From: Gilvimarinus japonicus
GTDB lineage: Bacteria > Pseudomonadota > Gammaproteobacteria > Pseudomonadales > Cellvibrionaceae
Reading direction: 5' to 3'
NCBI RefSeq assembly: GCF_042847215.1
Contig: NZ_AP031500.1
Location: 2,604,001-2,668,000 of the forward strand
Length of the DNA stretch: 64,000 nucleotides
The notes beneath the pieces were generated by a model. It saw only the letters and a program-made list of their open reading frames with translations. It was not told where the DNA came from and searched no databases. This document shows positions 17,950 to 26,863 of this stretch, one piece after another. A program made the position numbers and the translations under genes. Numbering within the stretch: the first letter of the stretch is position 1; every line of letters begins with the position of its first letter.

Positions 17950-18123
17950 TTATCTTTTGCTTTTTTGTGTTGTGTCGTTGTCATCTTGCTCATCGGCAAA
18001 AGGTAAATTAGCGTCATCATCAAAGCGCTTACGGCGGCTCGGCGCAAACGCCCACCAGCAAATACCGACAAACGCGATGGCCGCCAACACGGTGCTAATA
18101 GCGCCCCAAGTGCCCTTATCCAT
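17950..18123 (-). CDS. ccoQ: cbb3 oxidase small subunit CcoQ
   Basis: 57 aa, read directly from the sequence. The start ATG overlaps the ccoO stop by one base (TAATG). One membrane helix (MDKGTWGAISTVLAAIAFVG...WW) is followed by AFAPSRRKRF, an acidic patch and NLPFADE, which is the conserved CcoQ pattern. It ends DTTQKSKR before TAA. CcoQ stabilises the CcoN-CcoO-CcoP complex. The gene is small and easily missed. Confidence 0.95.
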   Translation of the reverse strand: MDKGTWGAISTVLAAIAFVGICWWAFAPSRRKRFDDDANLPFADEQDDNDTTQKSKR

Positions 18124-18734
18124 TAGCGTTTTTCCTTGAGCAATGTGCCCAGCTGTTGCAAATAAGCCACCAATGCATCCATCTCCGTCATACCGCGCAC
18201 TTTATCGCCCGCACCTTCGATGGTCTCATCAGTGTAGGGAACACCCACTTTGCGTAAGGCTCGCATTTTATCTTCGGTGTGCTTGCCGTCGAGCTTGTTA
18301 TCATACAGCCAGGGAAACTCAGGCATGTTTGACTCGGGCACCACAATGCGCGGATTAAACAAATGCACTTTGTGCCAGTCGTCCGAGTAGCGACCGCCAA
18401 CACGGGCAAGGTCAGGGCCTGTGCGTTTAGAGCCCCACAAGAATGGGTGCTCGTAAACGCTTTCACCGGCAACCGAGTAATGACCATAACGCTCTACCTC
18501 GGCGCGCAGCGGACGCACCATTTGCGTATGGCAAACGTGGCAGCCCTCGCGAATGTAGATATCGCGGCCTTCTAGCTCAACGGGACCAAGCGGTTTAAGT
18601 CCCGCGACTGGTTCGGTGGTTTCTTTTAAGAAAAATTGCGGAACAATCTCTACCAAGCCGCCAAAACTAATGGCGACAATCACCAGCACGGTCATTAGAC
18701 CAATATTTTTTTCGACTATATCGTGACCTTTCAT
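18123..18734 (-). CDS. ccoO: cbb3 cytochrome c oxidase subunit CcoO (monoheme c)
   Basis: 203 aa. One N-terminal anchor helix (about 11-31) precedes a periplasmic cytochrome c domain with CHVCH near residue 65 and the flanking YIREGCHVCHTQMVRPL signature. The expected EYSVAGE-like (HYSVAGE), FLWGSKRTGPDLARVGGRYSDDWH and ESNMPEFPWL blocks are all present, including the Met ligand. The ribosome site AAGGAGG is very strong. It lies between ccoN (12 bp) and ccoQ (1-nt overlap). Confidence 0.97.
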   Translation of the reverse strand: MKGHDIVEKNIGLMTVLVIVAISFGGLVEIVPQFFLKETTEPVAGLKPLGPVELEGRDIYIREGCHVCHTQMVRPLRAEVERYGHYSVAGESVYEHPFLWGSKRTGPDLARVGGRYSDDWHKVHLFNPRIVVPESNMPEFPWLYDNKLDGKHTEDKMRALRKVGVPYTDETIEGAGDKVRGMTEMDALVAYLQQLGTLLKEKR

Positions 18735-18746
18735 CGACTGGCCTCC

Positions 18747-20195
18747 TTAAACCGCTTGCGCTTGTGGGTTGCTGTCTGACTCCACCTCGCGCGGTGTTTG
18801 CGCGGTACGGTAGGTGTTGTAAGCCATCAAAATCATACCGGAGAGGAAGAACACCCCACCGACAAACCGCACCACATAACCGTGGTGGCTGGCTTGCACC
18901 GCCTCGACAAAGCTATAGGTTAAGGTGCCGTCGTCGTTAAATGCGCGCCACATTAAGCCTTGCATAATGCCGTTGACCCACATTGCCGCGATGTAAAGTA
19001 CCGTGCCAATAGTCGCCAACCAAAAGTGCACGTTTACCCACTTAACGCTGTACATCTCTTTACGGCCGAACAAGATAGGCAGCAAATGATAAACCGCACC
19101 GATAGAAATCATGGCCACCCAACCCAACGCACCAGAGTGCACGTGACCGATGGTCCAGTCAGTGTTGTGACTCAAAGCGTTAACAGTTTTGATGGACATC
19201 ATCGGCCCTTCGAAGGTCGACATACCATAGAATGACAGCGACACCACCAAAAAGCGCAGGGTCGGGTCGGTGCGCAATTTATGCCAAGCGCCCGAGAGCG
19301 TCATAATACCGTTGATCATCCCGCCCCACGATGGCGCAAGCAGAATCAATGACATCACCATGCCCAAGCTTTGCGCCCAATCGGGCAGCGCAGAGTAATG
19401 CAAGTGGTGAGCACCGGCCCAGATGTACACCGAGATTAGCGCCCAAAAGTGAACGATAGACAGTTGATAAGAATAAACCGGACGCCCCGCCTGCTTAGGC
19501 ACGAAGTAGTACATCATGCCCAGGAAACCGGCTGTCAGAAAGAAGCCAACGGCGTTGTGGCCGTACCACCACTGCACCATGGCATCCGCCGCACCGGCGT
19601 AAGCCGAGTAAGATTTAAACCAGCTTACCGGAATCGCGGCACTGTTAACGATGTGCAGTATCGCAATGGTTAAAATAAAGCCGCCGTAGAACCAGTTGGC
19701 CACATAAATATGTGAGGTTTTACGTTTGACGATGGTGCCAAAAAAGACAATTGCGTAGGAGATCCACACCAAGGCGATAAGAATATCAATGGGCCACTCT
19801 AGCTCGGCGTACTCTTTGGTCGTCGTCAGCCCTTGTGGCAATGTGATGGCGGCCAAAACAATTACTAACTGCCAACCCCAAAAGGTAAAAGGCACTAACC
19901 AGCCGCCCCACAACTTAGTCTGACAGGTACGCTGTACCACGTAGTAGCTGGTTCCCATCAGAGCACAGCCGCCAAACGCAAAGATAACCGCGTTAGTGTG
20001 CAGTGGGCGCAAACGACCAAAATGGGTAAAGGGTTGAAACAGGTTGTTCAGCTCGGGCCAGCACAACTGGGCGGCGATCAAAACACCTACCCCCATGCCG
20101 AAAATACCCCAAACGATCGTCATAATCGAAAATTGACGTACGATTTTATAATCGTAGGTCGGGTGATCGCCGGCCATCACAAGGTTACTACTCAT
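18747..20195 (-). CDS. ccoN: cbb3 cytochrome c oxidase catalytic subunit CcoN
   Basis: 482 aa with twelve predicted helices. Heme and CuB histidines are visible in HTNAVIFAFGG, WWYGHNAVGFFLT, YIWAGAHHLHYSALPDW and HVHSGALGWVAMI. These residues define the high-spin heme b3-CuB centre that reduces O2 at low oxygen tension. It is the first gene of the ccoNOQP-GHIS transcription unit. The start ATG is preceded by AGGGAAG. An Fnr/Anr box lies 121 bp upstream, so microaerobic induction is expected. Confidence 0.98.
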   Translation of the reverse strand: MSSNLVMAGDHPTYDYKIVRQFSIMTIVWGIFGMGVGVLIAAQLCWPELNNLFQPFTHFGRLRPLHTNAVIFAFGGCALMGTSYYVVQRTCQTKLWGGWLVPFTFWGWQLVIVLAAITLPQGLTTTKEYAELEWPIDILIALVWISYAIVFFGTIVKRKTSHIYVANWFYGGFILTIAILHIVNSAAIPVSWFKSYSAYAGAADAMVQWWYGHNAVGFFLTAGFLGMMYYFVPKQAGRPVYSYQLSIVHFWALISVYIWAGAHHLHYSALPDWAQSLGMVMSLILLAPSWGGMINGIMTLSGAWHKLRTDPTLRFLVVSLSFYGMSTFEGPMMSIKTVNALSHNTDWTIGHVHSGALGWVAMISIGAVYHLLPILFGRKEMYSVKWVNVHFWLATIGTVLYIAAMWVNGIMQGLMWRAFNDDGTLTYSFVEAVQASHHGYVVRFVGGVFFLSGMILMAYNTYRTAQTPREVESDSNPQAQAV

Positions 20196-20315
20196 AGGAT
20201 CTTCCCTATATTTGGCAAAACACAGTTAATTAAAGTTGTATTATTAGAGGTGGTCTATCTGTCCGCTGGCGCACTACAGGTTAAACACAAGTGCGCACGC
20301 TGGGCTTATCATGAG

Positions 20316-20329
20316 CTGATTTGCATCAA
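20316..20329 (-). promoter_or_regulatory. Fnr/Anr box upstream of ccoN
   Basis: On the minus strand the site reads TTGAT GCAA ATCAG. This matches the TTGAT-N4-ATCAA consensus at nine of ten positions. It lies 121 bp before the ccoN start, as is usual for Anr-driven cbb3 operons. A class II promoter would start near 20281. Confidence 0.8.
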
Positions 20330-20391
20330 CTATAGTACAAACCCCGGCGCTGTATATGGCAGCGCGGAAAAATAAGGTATTGCAGTAATAC

Positions 20392-20416
20392 GCCGGCAAG
20401 CCAAAGGCTTACCGGC
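20392..20416 (-). terminator. Terminator-like hairpin after argG
   Basis: Arms GCCGGnAAGCC and GGCTTnCCGGC with loop AAA and one internal mismatch start 9 bases after the argG stop. A second small dyad and a T-rich stretch (TTATTTTT) follow on the minus strand. The T run is not immediately adjacent. Confidence 0.55.
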
Positions 20417-20425
20417 ACTTCAGAC

Positions 20426-21646
20426 TTATAGCAGGTTGCGCCCTTTGCTGGCCGCGATCCGCATACGCAAGGCGTTAAGCTTAATAAAGCCCTCGGCATC
20501 TTTCTGATCGTACGCGCCGGCATCGTCTTCAAAGGTGGCGACTTTTTCGTCAAACAGGCTATCCGCAGAGCGGCGACCAATTACGTGTACCGCGCCTTTG
20601 TATAACTTAACGCGAACATCGCCGTTTACCGGCTCTTGCGACTCATCGATGGCTGTTTGCAGCATTTTGCGCTCTGGGCTCCACCAGTAACCGTTGTAAA
20701 TAATTTCGGCGTACTTGGGCATTAAACTGTCTTTTAAATGCGCCACTTCGCGATCTAGGGTGATCGACTCAATGGCTCGGTGCGCCTTCAAAATAATGCT
20801 GCCCCCGGGAGTTTCGTAGCAACCGCGCGACTTCATACCCACGTAGCGGTTCTCGACGATATCCAAGCGGCCAATACCGTTATCGCCGCCAAGCTTGTTG
20901 AGTTTTTCCAGCACGGTAGCGGGCGACAAGCGCTCGCCATCGATGGCCACGATATCGCCTTTTTCAAAGGTTAGGTCGACATAGGTAGGCTCATTCGGGG
21001 CATTCTCGGGGGAGACACTCCAGCGCCACATGTCGTCTTCGGCTTCGGTCCAGGGGTCTTCCAGCACACCGCCCTCGTAGGAGATATGCAGTAGGTTGGC
21101 ATCCATCGAATAGGGTGATTTTTTCTTTTTGTTGGAAAAATCCACCGGAATATTGTGTTTTTCGCAGTAGTCCATCAAGGTTTCGCGGGACGTCAGATCC
21201 CACTCGCGCCAAGGGGCGATGACCTGAATACCGGGCTTGAGCGCGTAGGCGCCCAGTTCAAAGCGCACCTGATCGTTACCTTTACCGGTCGCACCGTGGG
21301 AGATAGCATCGGCACCCGTTTCATTGGCAATTTCGATCAGACGCTTAGAAATCAACGGGCGGGCAATGGAGGTACCCAGCAGGTACTCGCCCTCGTAAAT
21401 CGTGTTGGCGCGAAACATAGGAAAGACAAAGTCGCGCACAAACTCTTCGCGCAGATCATCGATGTAAATTTCTTTAACACCCAGCGCCTCGGCTTTAGCC
21501 CGCGCCGGTGCCACCTCTTCACCCTGACCGATGTCGGCCGTGAAGGTCACCACCTCACAGTTGTAGGTTTCTTGCAGCCATTTAACGATAACCGAGGTAT
21601 CCAACCCCCCAGAGTAGGCCAATACAACTTTTTTGATGGATGACAT
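20426..21646 (-). CDS. argG: Argininosuccinate synthase
   Basis: 406 aa. Joins citrulline and aspartate using ATP in arginine biosynthesis. The PP-loop AYSGGLDTS lies near residue 10, and the family blocks FTADIGQGEE, SHGATGKGNDQVRFE and APWREWD are intact. Length is normal for the ArgG type I family. ATG 21646 (MSSIKKVVLAYSGG) has GGGAGA upstream; a longer frame adds 35 non-conserved residues. It stands alone between the MCP and the cco operon. I saw no convincing ARG box upstream. Confidence 0.97.
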   Translation of the reverse strand: MSSIKKVVLAYSGGLDTSVIVKWLQETYNCEVVTFTADIGQGEEVAPARAKAEALGVKEIYIDDLREEFVRDFVFPMFRANTIYEGEYLLGTSIARPLISKRLIEIANETGADAISHGATGKGNDQVRFELGAYALKPGIQVIAPWREWDLTSRETLMDYCEKHNIPVDFSNKKKKSPYSMDANLLHISYEGGVLEDPWTEAEDDMWRWSVSPENAPNEPTYVDLTFEKGDIVAIDGERLSPATVLEKLNKLGGDNGIGRLDIVENRYVGMKSRGCYETPGGSIILKAHRAIESITLDREVAHLKDSLMPKYAEIIYNGYWWSPERKMLQTAIDESQEPVNGDVRVKLYKGAVHVIGRRSADSLFDEKVATFEDDAGAYDQKDAEGFIKLNALRMRIAASKGRNLL

Positions 21647-21843
21647 AGAGATCTCCCGCAGTTGGCTAGCCGTATTGGCTAAACAGTCCAGTTTTACAAA
21701 CGCCTTACACAGCGCGGCGAAATTGTACCCGCAAATCGGATAAATTCCCACACCAATGTCACCTAATTACACAGATAAACAGTTAGGTAACACGCCTGTG
21801 GATAACCTTGGGGCTCGCGCGCGAAAACGCGTATTGCTCGCGC

Positions 21844-23736
21844 TTACAGGCGGAAGGTCGACACCTTGTCTGTGAGTGCCTCTGAGTGCTCTTTTAACAC
21901 CTTCGCCCGCGACTGGCCCTGCTCGGCTTCGCCCAGAGAGCGCTCGGCCACATCCGAGATGGTTTGCATATTCTGCATCACCTCCTGCACCACGTGACTT
22001 TGCTGCTCGGCGGCTGTGGCAATTTGCGTCGCCATTGCACTGATCGTGGCAACGGCCTCGTTGATCGTGACAAGCGACTGTGAGGCACTATGGGCGTTGG
22101 TGACGCTACCTGCGGCCAATTCGCGGCTATCGTCCATAATGGTGACGGCGTTTTTCGAGGTGTCATGCAACGCGCTAATCATGCCTTGAATCTCTTCAGT
22201 GCTAGCGTGGGTGCGCTGCGACAACACTCGCACTTCGTCGGCCACCACGGCAAAACCGCGCCCCTGCTCCCCGGCACGGGCGGCCTCGATGGCAGCATTT
22301 AGCGCCAGTAAATTGGTTTGCTCGGCAATCCCCTGAATAGTCGCCAAAATACCGTTAATCTCTTGCACTCGCTCGTTTAACGAGCCGACAACACCGCCGG
22401 CCTGCTCTAGTTTTTGCGCCAAAGAGTTAATCGAATCGGTGGTGGTATCTACTTGTTTTTTTCCGTCACCGGCACTGCTGACCACCTCGTGCACCGAGTT
22501 AGCGGTATTTTCTGCGTGCCGGGCGATTTCGCCGGTGGCGTTGGTCATCTCGCTCATGGCGCGGGTAACACTGTCAATCTGCTCTCGCTGATGCAGCATT
22601 TCATTCACCGAGCCGGTCGCCCGCCCTGCGGTAGCCGTGGCGTTTGCGTCCAACTCAGTGGCTTGCAGCCGAATATGCTCCACCAAATCGTGCATATGCT
22701 CAACAAACTGATTAAAGCTATGAGCCAGCGAACCGACTTCGTCATTCGAAGCCTCCGGTAACCGGCGCGTCAGGTCGCCACCGCCCGAGGCGATCTCGCG
22801 CAGCGCGTCGGACACTCGATGCAAAGGCACAAACAACCGACCAATTAACCAGTTAAGCGCCACAATACTAATCACCACCAACAGCAAGATCACCATCAAC
22901 TGCTGGGTGAGGCTCGAGTGCACTGGTGCCACCAGTGCGTCGCGATTAAGCATCATCACCAGTACCAGTTCAGATTTTGGCACCTCGGCGGCAAAAACCT
23001 GATAGGTCTCACCCTCTACCTCAAGCAGGTTGATATTATCAGTGCCGCGCAGTAGTTGGTCGAGATAACCCGTGGTCAGCTCTGGTGAAATCGAATCCAA
23101 TTCTGCGTTTAAAAGTGCCTGATTGCTATGGGCAAAAACCGTCCCCTTGCGCTTAGCGATAAACATCGAGCCGTTACCCGGTAGGCTAATACTGCGCAGC
23201 TGCTCGACAATACTGTCGAGCACCACATCGGCGCCAATTACGCCAATCACTTGCCCGCCGCCATCGCGCACCACGCGCCCAAGCGATACCACATTTTTTC
23301 CAGTGGCAGAGGCAACCGAAGGGTCTTCGACCACGGTTTGCCTGGGCTGCTCTTTGGCGTGGATATACCAACTCCAGATCCGCGGATCGTTATTCCCCTC
23401 GGGAAGCACTAGCTCTTTAGCATTGACCAAATCGCCATTTTCAAAACCGAGAAACACGTTATCGACATCAGCAGCCCTTTTAACCTGGTTGAGGTGAGTA
23501 ACATAATCCTCAGGTAGGGCCTCCCCCGGAAAGCTCTCGAGCGCGCGCCCTTTACTGCTAAACCAATCGCTGACGTACTGCGAAAAAGTACCGGAAATCC
23601 CTTTAACCTGGCTGCGGATATTATTTTCCATTTGGCTCATAGCGGCCGAGTAGGCTAACCACGCGACCACTGAACCCACTACAATCAATGCCACAGCGGC
23701 AGAGCCACTTATTTTTTTTCTTAGGGACAGACGCAT
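21844..23736 (-). CDS. Methyl-accepting chemotaxis protein with a dCache-type sensor
   Basis: 630 aa. A membrane helix (about 10-32), a large periplasmic double-Cache-type domain (about 33-275, with WSWYIHAKEQPRQTVVEDPSVASATGK read as ligand pocket), a second helix (about 278-300), a HAMP domain (about 300-355) and a methyl-accepting signalling domain follow in order. The signalling hairpin core GIAEQTNLLALNAAIEAARAGEQGRGFAVVADEVR is complete. It would bind a small ligand, likely an amino or organic acid, and modulate CheA. No chemotaxis genes are nearby. The C terminus lacks an NWETF-like CheR tether. Confidence 0.93.
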   Translation of the reverse strand: MRLSLRKKISGSAAVALIVVGSVVAWLAYSAAMSQMENNIRSQVKGISGTFSQYVSDWFSSKGRALESFPGEALPEDYVTHLNQVKRAADVDNVFLGFENGDLVNAKELVLPEGNNDPRIWSWYIHAKEQPRQTVVEDPSVASATGKNVVSLGRVVRDGGGQVIGVIGADVVLDSIVEQLRSISLPGNGSMFIAKRKGTVFAHSNQALLNAELDSISPELTTGYLDQLLRGTDNINLLEVEGETYQVFAAEVPKSELVLVMMLNRDALVAPVHSSLTQQLMVILLLVVISIVALNWLIGRLFVPLHRVSDALREIASGGGDLTRRLPEASNDEVGSLAHSFNQFVEHMHDLVEHIRLQATELDANATATAGRATGSVNEMLHQREQIDSVTRAMSEMTNATGEIARHAENTANSVHEVVSSAGDGKKQVDTTTDSINSLAQKLEQAGGVVGSLNERVQEINGILATIQGIAEQTNLLALNAAIEAARAGEQGRGFAVVADEVRVLSQRTHASTEEIQGMISALHDTSKNAVTIMDDSRELAAGSVTNAHSASQSLVTINEAVATISAMATQIATAAEQQSHVVQEVMQNMQTISDVAERSLGEAEQGQSRAKVLKEHSEALTDKVSTFRL

Positions 23737-23877
23737 AAATACCCGACCTCAACTGGTTTATCGTTTTTATCAGTGGTGACCCGACATTACTAGGGTAGCC
23801 CTAAGCCTACAAGTCGGCGCAGGAGCGTATAAAAATTAAACCACTTGTTTTAGCTATCGTCCAATAGCGCTGTTTCT

Positions 23878-25356
23878 TTAGCCCCCTGAAGCGCGGCGCA
23901 GCAGGGAATCGGCGTAATCTTGTAGCTGAACCAGCTGCTGCTGTTGCTCAGCAGTTAATGCCTCTTGTGCTAACAAAGCGCTCATCCTTTGATCGAAGTC
24001 GGCTTTCACCAACCCCGCACCCGCTGCCGGATCTGTGAGCCGTGCATGACAAAAGTCGCACCACCGCTGGCGCTCTTCAGCGCTGAGAGTCTCGGGGAAG
24101 TTGCGCGCCCGATAGCGCCACAACAGCTCGGGCAAGCGCGGGTCGTGGAAATCCAGCGGGTCCGCCGCCAACTCTGGCCCACCGCTGCGCCGCACGATGG
24201 CCAGCAAACGTTTGTCGTGATCATCCAAAAAGCCGTCGTACAACATTTGTTCGGGGTCAGTGCGCGGGGCAAATTGACTGCTCTGGTAGAGCTTAGCTAA
24301 CTTGGCGCGCAGAGCGGTAGACTCCACTAAGGTCATGTCGGAAAAGCGCCGCCAATGAGTTTCGGCCTGCGCGCGGTCGACGCCAAGGCGCTCTGCGGCG
24401 GCATCATCGAGCATCGCTGGGGGAAGCAGCATGGGGGATTTATTCAGGTGGATTTCCTTCAGTGCCAGCCGCTCTACCCCTTCGGGCAACTCATCGCTGC
24501 GCACAAATAAGCGCTCGGCCAAGGCCTCGGCTTCAAGATTAAACAAATCGTCCGGAGCAGCGCTCAAATTATAGGCAATAACGCTGTTTTTATTCTGTGG
24601 ATGGAACGCCAACGGCAGCACCAGCGCGCAATTGCCTTGGCTTGAAGGGAACATCGACGATATATGCAGCAACGGCTTAAAACTATCGATATCGATCATG
24701 CCGCCGGCGAAGCGCTTGTTGCGCAACCGGTAGGCGTAATCAAACAACTTGGGCTGGCGTCGTTTAACCAGTTTAGCCAGGGCGATGGTGGCGTAAACAT
24801 CACTTAAGGCATCGTGGGCCAAGCCGTGTTCAAGGTTGTTGGCCTGAGTAAGCGCCTCCAGCTTAAAGCACGGCGTGCCATCATCATAATTGGGCCACTC
24901 AATACCCTCGGGCCGCAGCGCACGCGTCATACGCACCATATCGATAACATCCCAGCGGGAGTTACCGTTTTTCCACTCGCGCTCGTAGGGGTCGTAAAAG
25001 TTACGGTACAAGCCGTAACGGGTTACCTCGTCATCAAAACGAATCGAGTTATAGCCCACTCCACAGGTGCCTGCCACCGCAAATTCGGCGGCAATTTTGG
25101 CCATAAATTCGGCTTCAGGTAAACCGTGAGCCTCGGCGTGCTGAGGGGCAATGCCGGTCACTAAGCACGCCTCTGGCTTAGGTAACAAATCCTCTGGCGG
25201 CTTACAGTAGATCATTAAAGGCTCGCCGATCACATTTAAATCGGTATCCGTGCGCACCCCGGCAAACTGTGAGGGCCGATCACTGGCCGGCACCTCTCCC
25301 CACGTTTCGTAATCGTGCCAATAAAAGGTGTTGTGTCCCGTGTTGTTGGCCGCCAC
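23878..25356 (-). CDS. sbcB: Exodeoxyribonuclease I
   Basis: 492 aa, close to the 475 aa of E. coli ExoI. 3'-5' single-strand DNA exonuclease used in mismatch repair and recombination. The DEDD-type catalytic carboxylates are visible in FYWHDYETWG (DxE, about residue 15), NSIRFDDEV and GLAHDALSDVYAT. The C-terminal ExoI-specific SH3-like and helical domains are present (WRYRARNFPETL). It starts at GTG 25356, placed 4-5 nt after TAAGGAGG. Convergent or divergent neighbours show no functional link. Confidence 0.95.
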   Translation of the reverse strand: MAANNTGHNTFYWHDYETWGEVPASDRPSQFAGVRTDTDLNVIGEPLMIYCKPPEDLLPKPEACLVTGIAPQHAEAHGLPEAEFMAKIAAEFAVAGTCGVGYNSIRFDDEVTRYGLYRNFYDPYEREWKNGNSRWDVIDMVRMTRALRPEGIEWPNYDDGTPCFKLEALTQANNLEHGLAHDALSDVYATIALAKLVKRRQPKLFDYAYRLRNKRFAGGMIDIDSFKPLLHISSMFPSSQGNCALVLPLAFHPQNKNSVIAYNLSAAPDDLFNLEAEALAERLFVRSDELPEGVERLALKEIHLNKSPMLLPPAMLDDAAAERLGVDRAQAETHWRRFSDMTLVESTALRAKLAKLYQSSQFAPRTDPEQMLYDGFLDDHDKRLLAIVRRSGGPELAADPLDFHDPRLPELLWRYRARNFPETLSAEERQRWCDFCHARLTDPAAGAGLVKADFDQRMSALLAQEALTAEQQQQLVQLQDYADSLLRRASGG

Positions 25357-25460
25357 CGCCCCTCCTTAAATACAAAAAAACCACAAAAGTGGCTTTACTG
25401 TAACACTTTGGCGGCGCATTGAAATATAATGCTCACGCTTAAAAACTTAAGGGGACCCCA

Positions 25461-26090
25461 ATGAACAAGCTGGAAGAACTCTTTGCCAACAACGCCCGCT
25501 GGGCGGAAAAAATCAAAGCTGAAGACCCTGATTTTTTTTCTAAACTATCGCAACAGCAATCACCCGAATACCTTTGGATAGGCTGCTCCGACAGCCGCGT
25601 ACCGGCCAATCAGATCGTCGACCTTATGCCGGGCGACCTTTTTGTACACCGCAACGTTGCCAATCTCGTGGTCCACACCGACCTAAACTGCATGTCAGTG
25701 ATGCAGTTTGCGGTGGATGTATTAAAAGTTAAGCACATTATGGTTACCGGCCACTATGGTTGCGGCGGGGTTAAATCCTCTATGCAAAACCAACAGTTTG
25801 GTATCGTTGACTACTGGATTCGCAACATTCGCGATGTGTACTTTGCCCACCAAGAAGAGCTGGAAGCGATTGGCGACGAAGACGACCGCATCGACCGCTT
25901 GTGCGAACTCAATGTGATGCAACAAGTGGCCAACGTGGCCCACACCAATATTGTGCAAAACGCCTGGAAGCGCGGCCAGGAGCTGACCGTACACGGCTGG
26001 TGCTACAGTATTAAAGACGGCATCATTCGAGATCTGATGGACCCGATCGTGGGACCCGACGATATTAGCGAGCGCTACCGCATCGTATAG
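25461..26090 (+). CDS. can: Beta-class carbonic anhydrase
   Basis: 209 aa. Zinc ligands and catalytic dyad are all present at the standard positions: C42, D44 and R46 in GCSDSRVPAN, and H98 and C101 in GHYGCGGVKS. It interconverts CO2 and bicarbonate in the cytoplasm, supplying bicarbonate for carboxylation. ATG is preceded by AAGGGGA. It is followed 47 bp later by a spermidine-synthase-like gene in the same direction, probably one transcript. Confidence 0.97.
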   Translation: MNKLEELFANNARWAEKIKAEDPDFFSKLSQQQSPEYLWIGCSDSRVPANQIVDLMPGDLFVHRNVANLVVHTDLNCMSVMQFAVDVLKVKHIMVTGHYGCGGVKSSMQNQQFGIVDYWIRNIRDVYFAHQEELEAIGDEDDRIDRLCELNVMQQVANVAHTNIVQNAWKRGQELTVHGWCYSIKDGIIRDLMDPIVGPDDISERYRIV

Positions 26091-26137
26091 CACCACTAAC
26101 ACACCAATGTAGCCCGAGGGCTGCCCAAGGATTTGAC

Positions 26138-26863
26138 GTGGCCCGCCTCTTTGCCGAGCTAGACAGCCAGCCCACCGACATAGGTGAAATCTCCCTGCGC
26201 CGACGGATGATCCCGGCGCTGGGCGATGATTACATTTACGAGGTAAAGCTGGGCGACGAGTTTTTAATGTCGAGCTTATTTGTCGACGCAGAAGTGGCGC
26301 TGGCCGACCTTGGACTTGCCGCCACCGCCGGTGAGCAACTTAAGGTTGTGGTGGGCGGTTTAGGGCTTGGCTACACCGCCAGGGCAGCGCTTAAAGATCC
26401 ACGTATCGATGAGCTATTAGTGGTAGAGTTTTTAGAGCCAGTTATTAACTGGCACAAAAACGAACTGGTACCAGTGGGTGAGACGTTAAATAACGATAAA
26501 CGGTGCCGCTATGTACTGGGCAGTTTTTTTGAACTAGCCCAGCCCAACGTAGGCTTTGACCCGGACGCACCCGAGTGTCTGTTTGATGCCATTTTGCTGG
26601 ACATCGATCACTCGCCCAGCGAGTTTCTCAACAGCAGTAACGCTGGCTTTTACACGCAAGCCAACCTAAGCGCCATGGCGCAGCAACTTAAACCCGGTGG
26701 CGTATTTGCCATGTGGAGCCAAAACCCGCCAGACCCATCATTTATCGAGTTACTAGAAAGTGTTTTCGCCACAGTGAGCAGCGAGCTTGTGAGTTTTTAC
26801 AACGCGCTTGCGCAGGTTGAGGCGAGCAACTCGGTGTACATTGCCCGCACTCAGACCGACTAG
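26138..26863 (+). CDS. Spermidine synthase-like SAM-fold protein
   Basis: 241 aa. A Rossmann methyltransferase fold of the spermidine synthase superfamily has the glycine motif VVVGGLGLGYTARAAL (about residues 69-84), the acidic strand VVEFLEPVINWH, and the D-rich strand AILLDIDHSPSEFL where polyamine enzymes bind substrate. It lacks the N-terminal beta-barrel of true SpeE, so aminopropyl transfer is not assured. GTG 26138 has AAGGA 7 nt upstream. Its stop shares a CTAG tetranucleotide with the stop of the convergent oxygenase gene. Confidence 0.75.
   Translation: MARLFAELDSQPTDIGEISLRRRMIPALGDDYIYEVKLGDEFLMSSLFVDAEVALADLGLAATAGEQLKVVVGGLGLGYTARAALKDPRIDELLVVEFLEPVINWHKNELVPVGETLNNDKRCRYVLGSFFELAQPNVGFDPDAPECLFDAILLDIDHSPSEFLNSSNAGFYTQANLSAMAQQLKPGGVFAMWSQNPPDPSFIELLESVFATVSSELVSFYNALAQVEASNSVYIARTQTD

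Noticed and set aside
21647..21843. ArgR boxes before argG
   Set aside because: No convincing pair of TGAAT-like palindromes was found in this gap.
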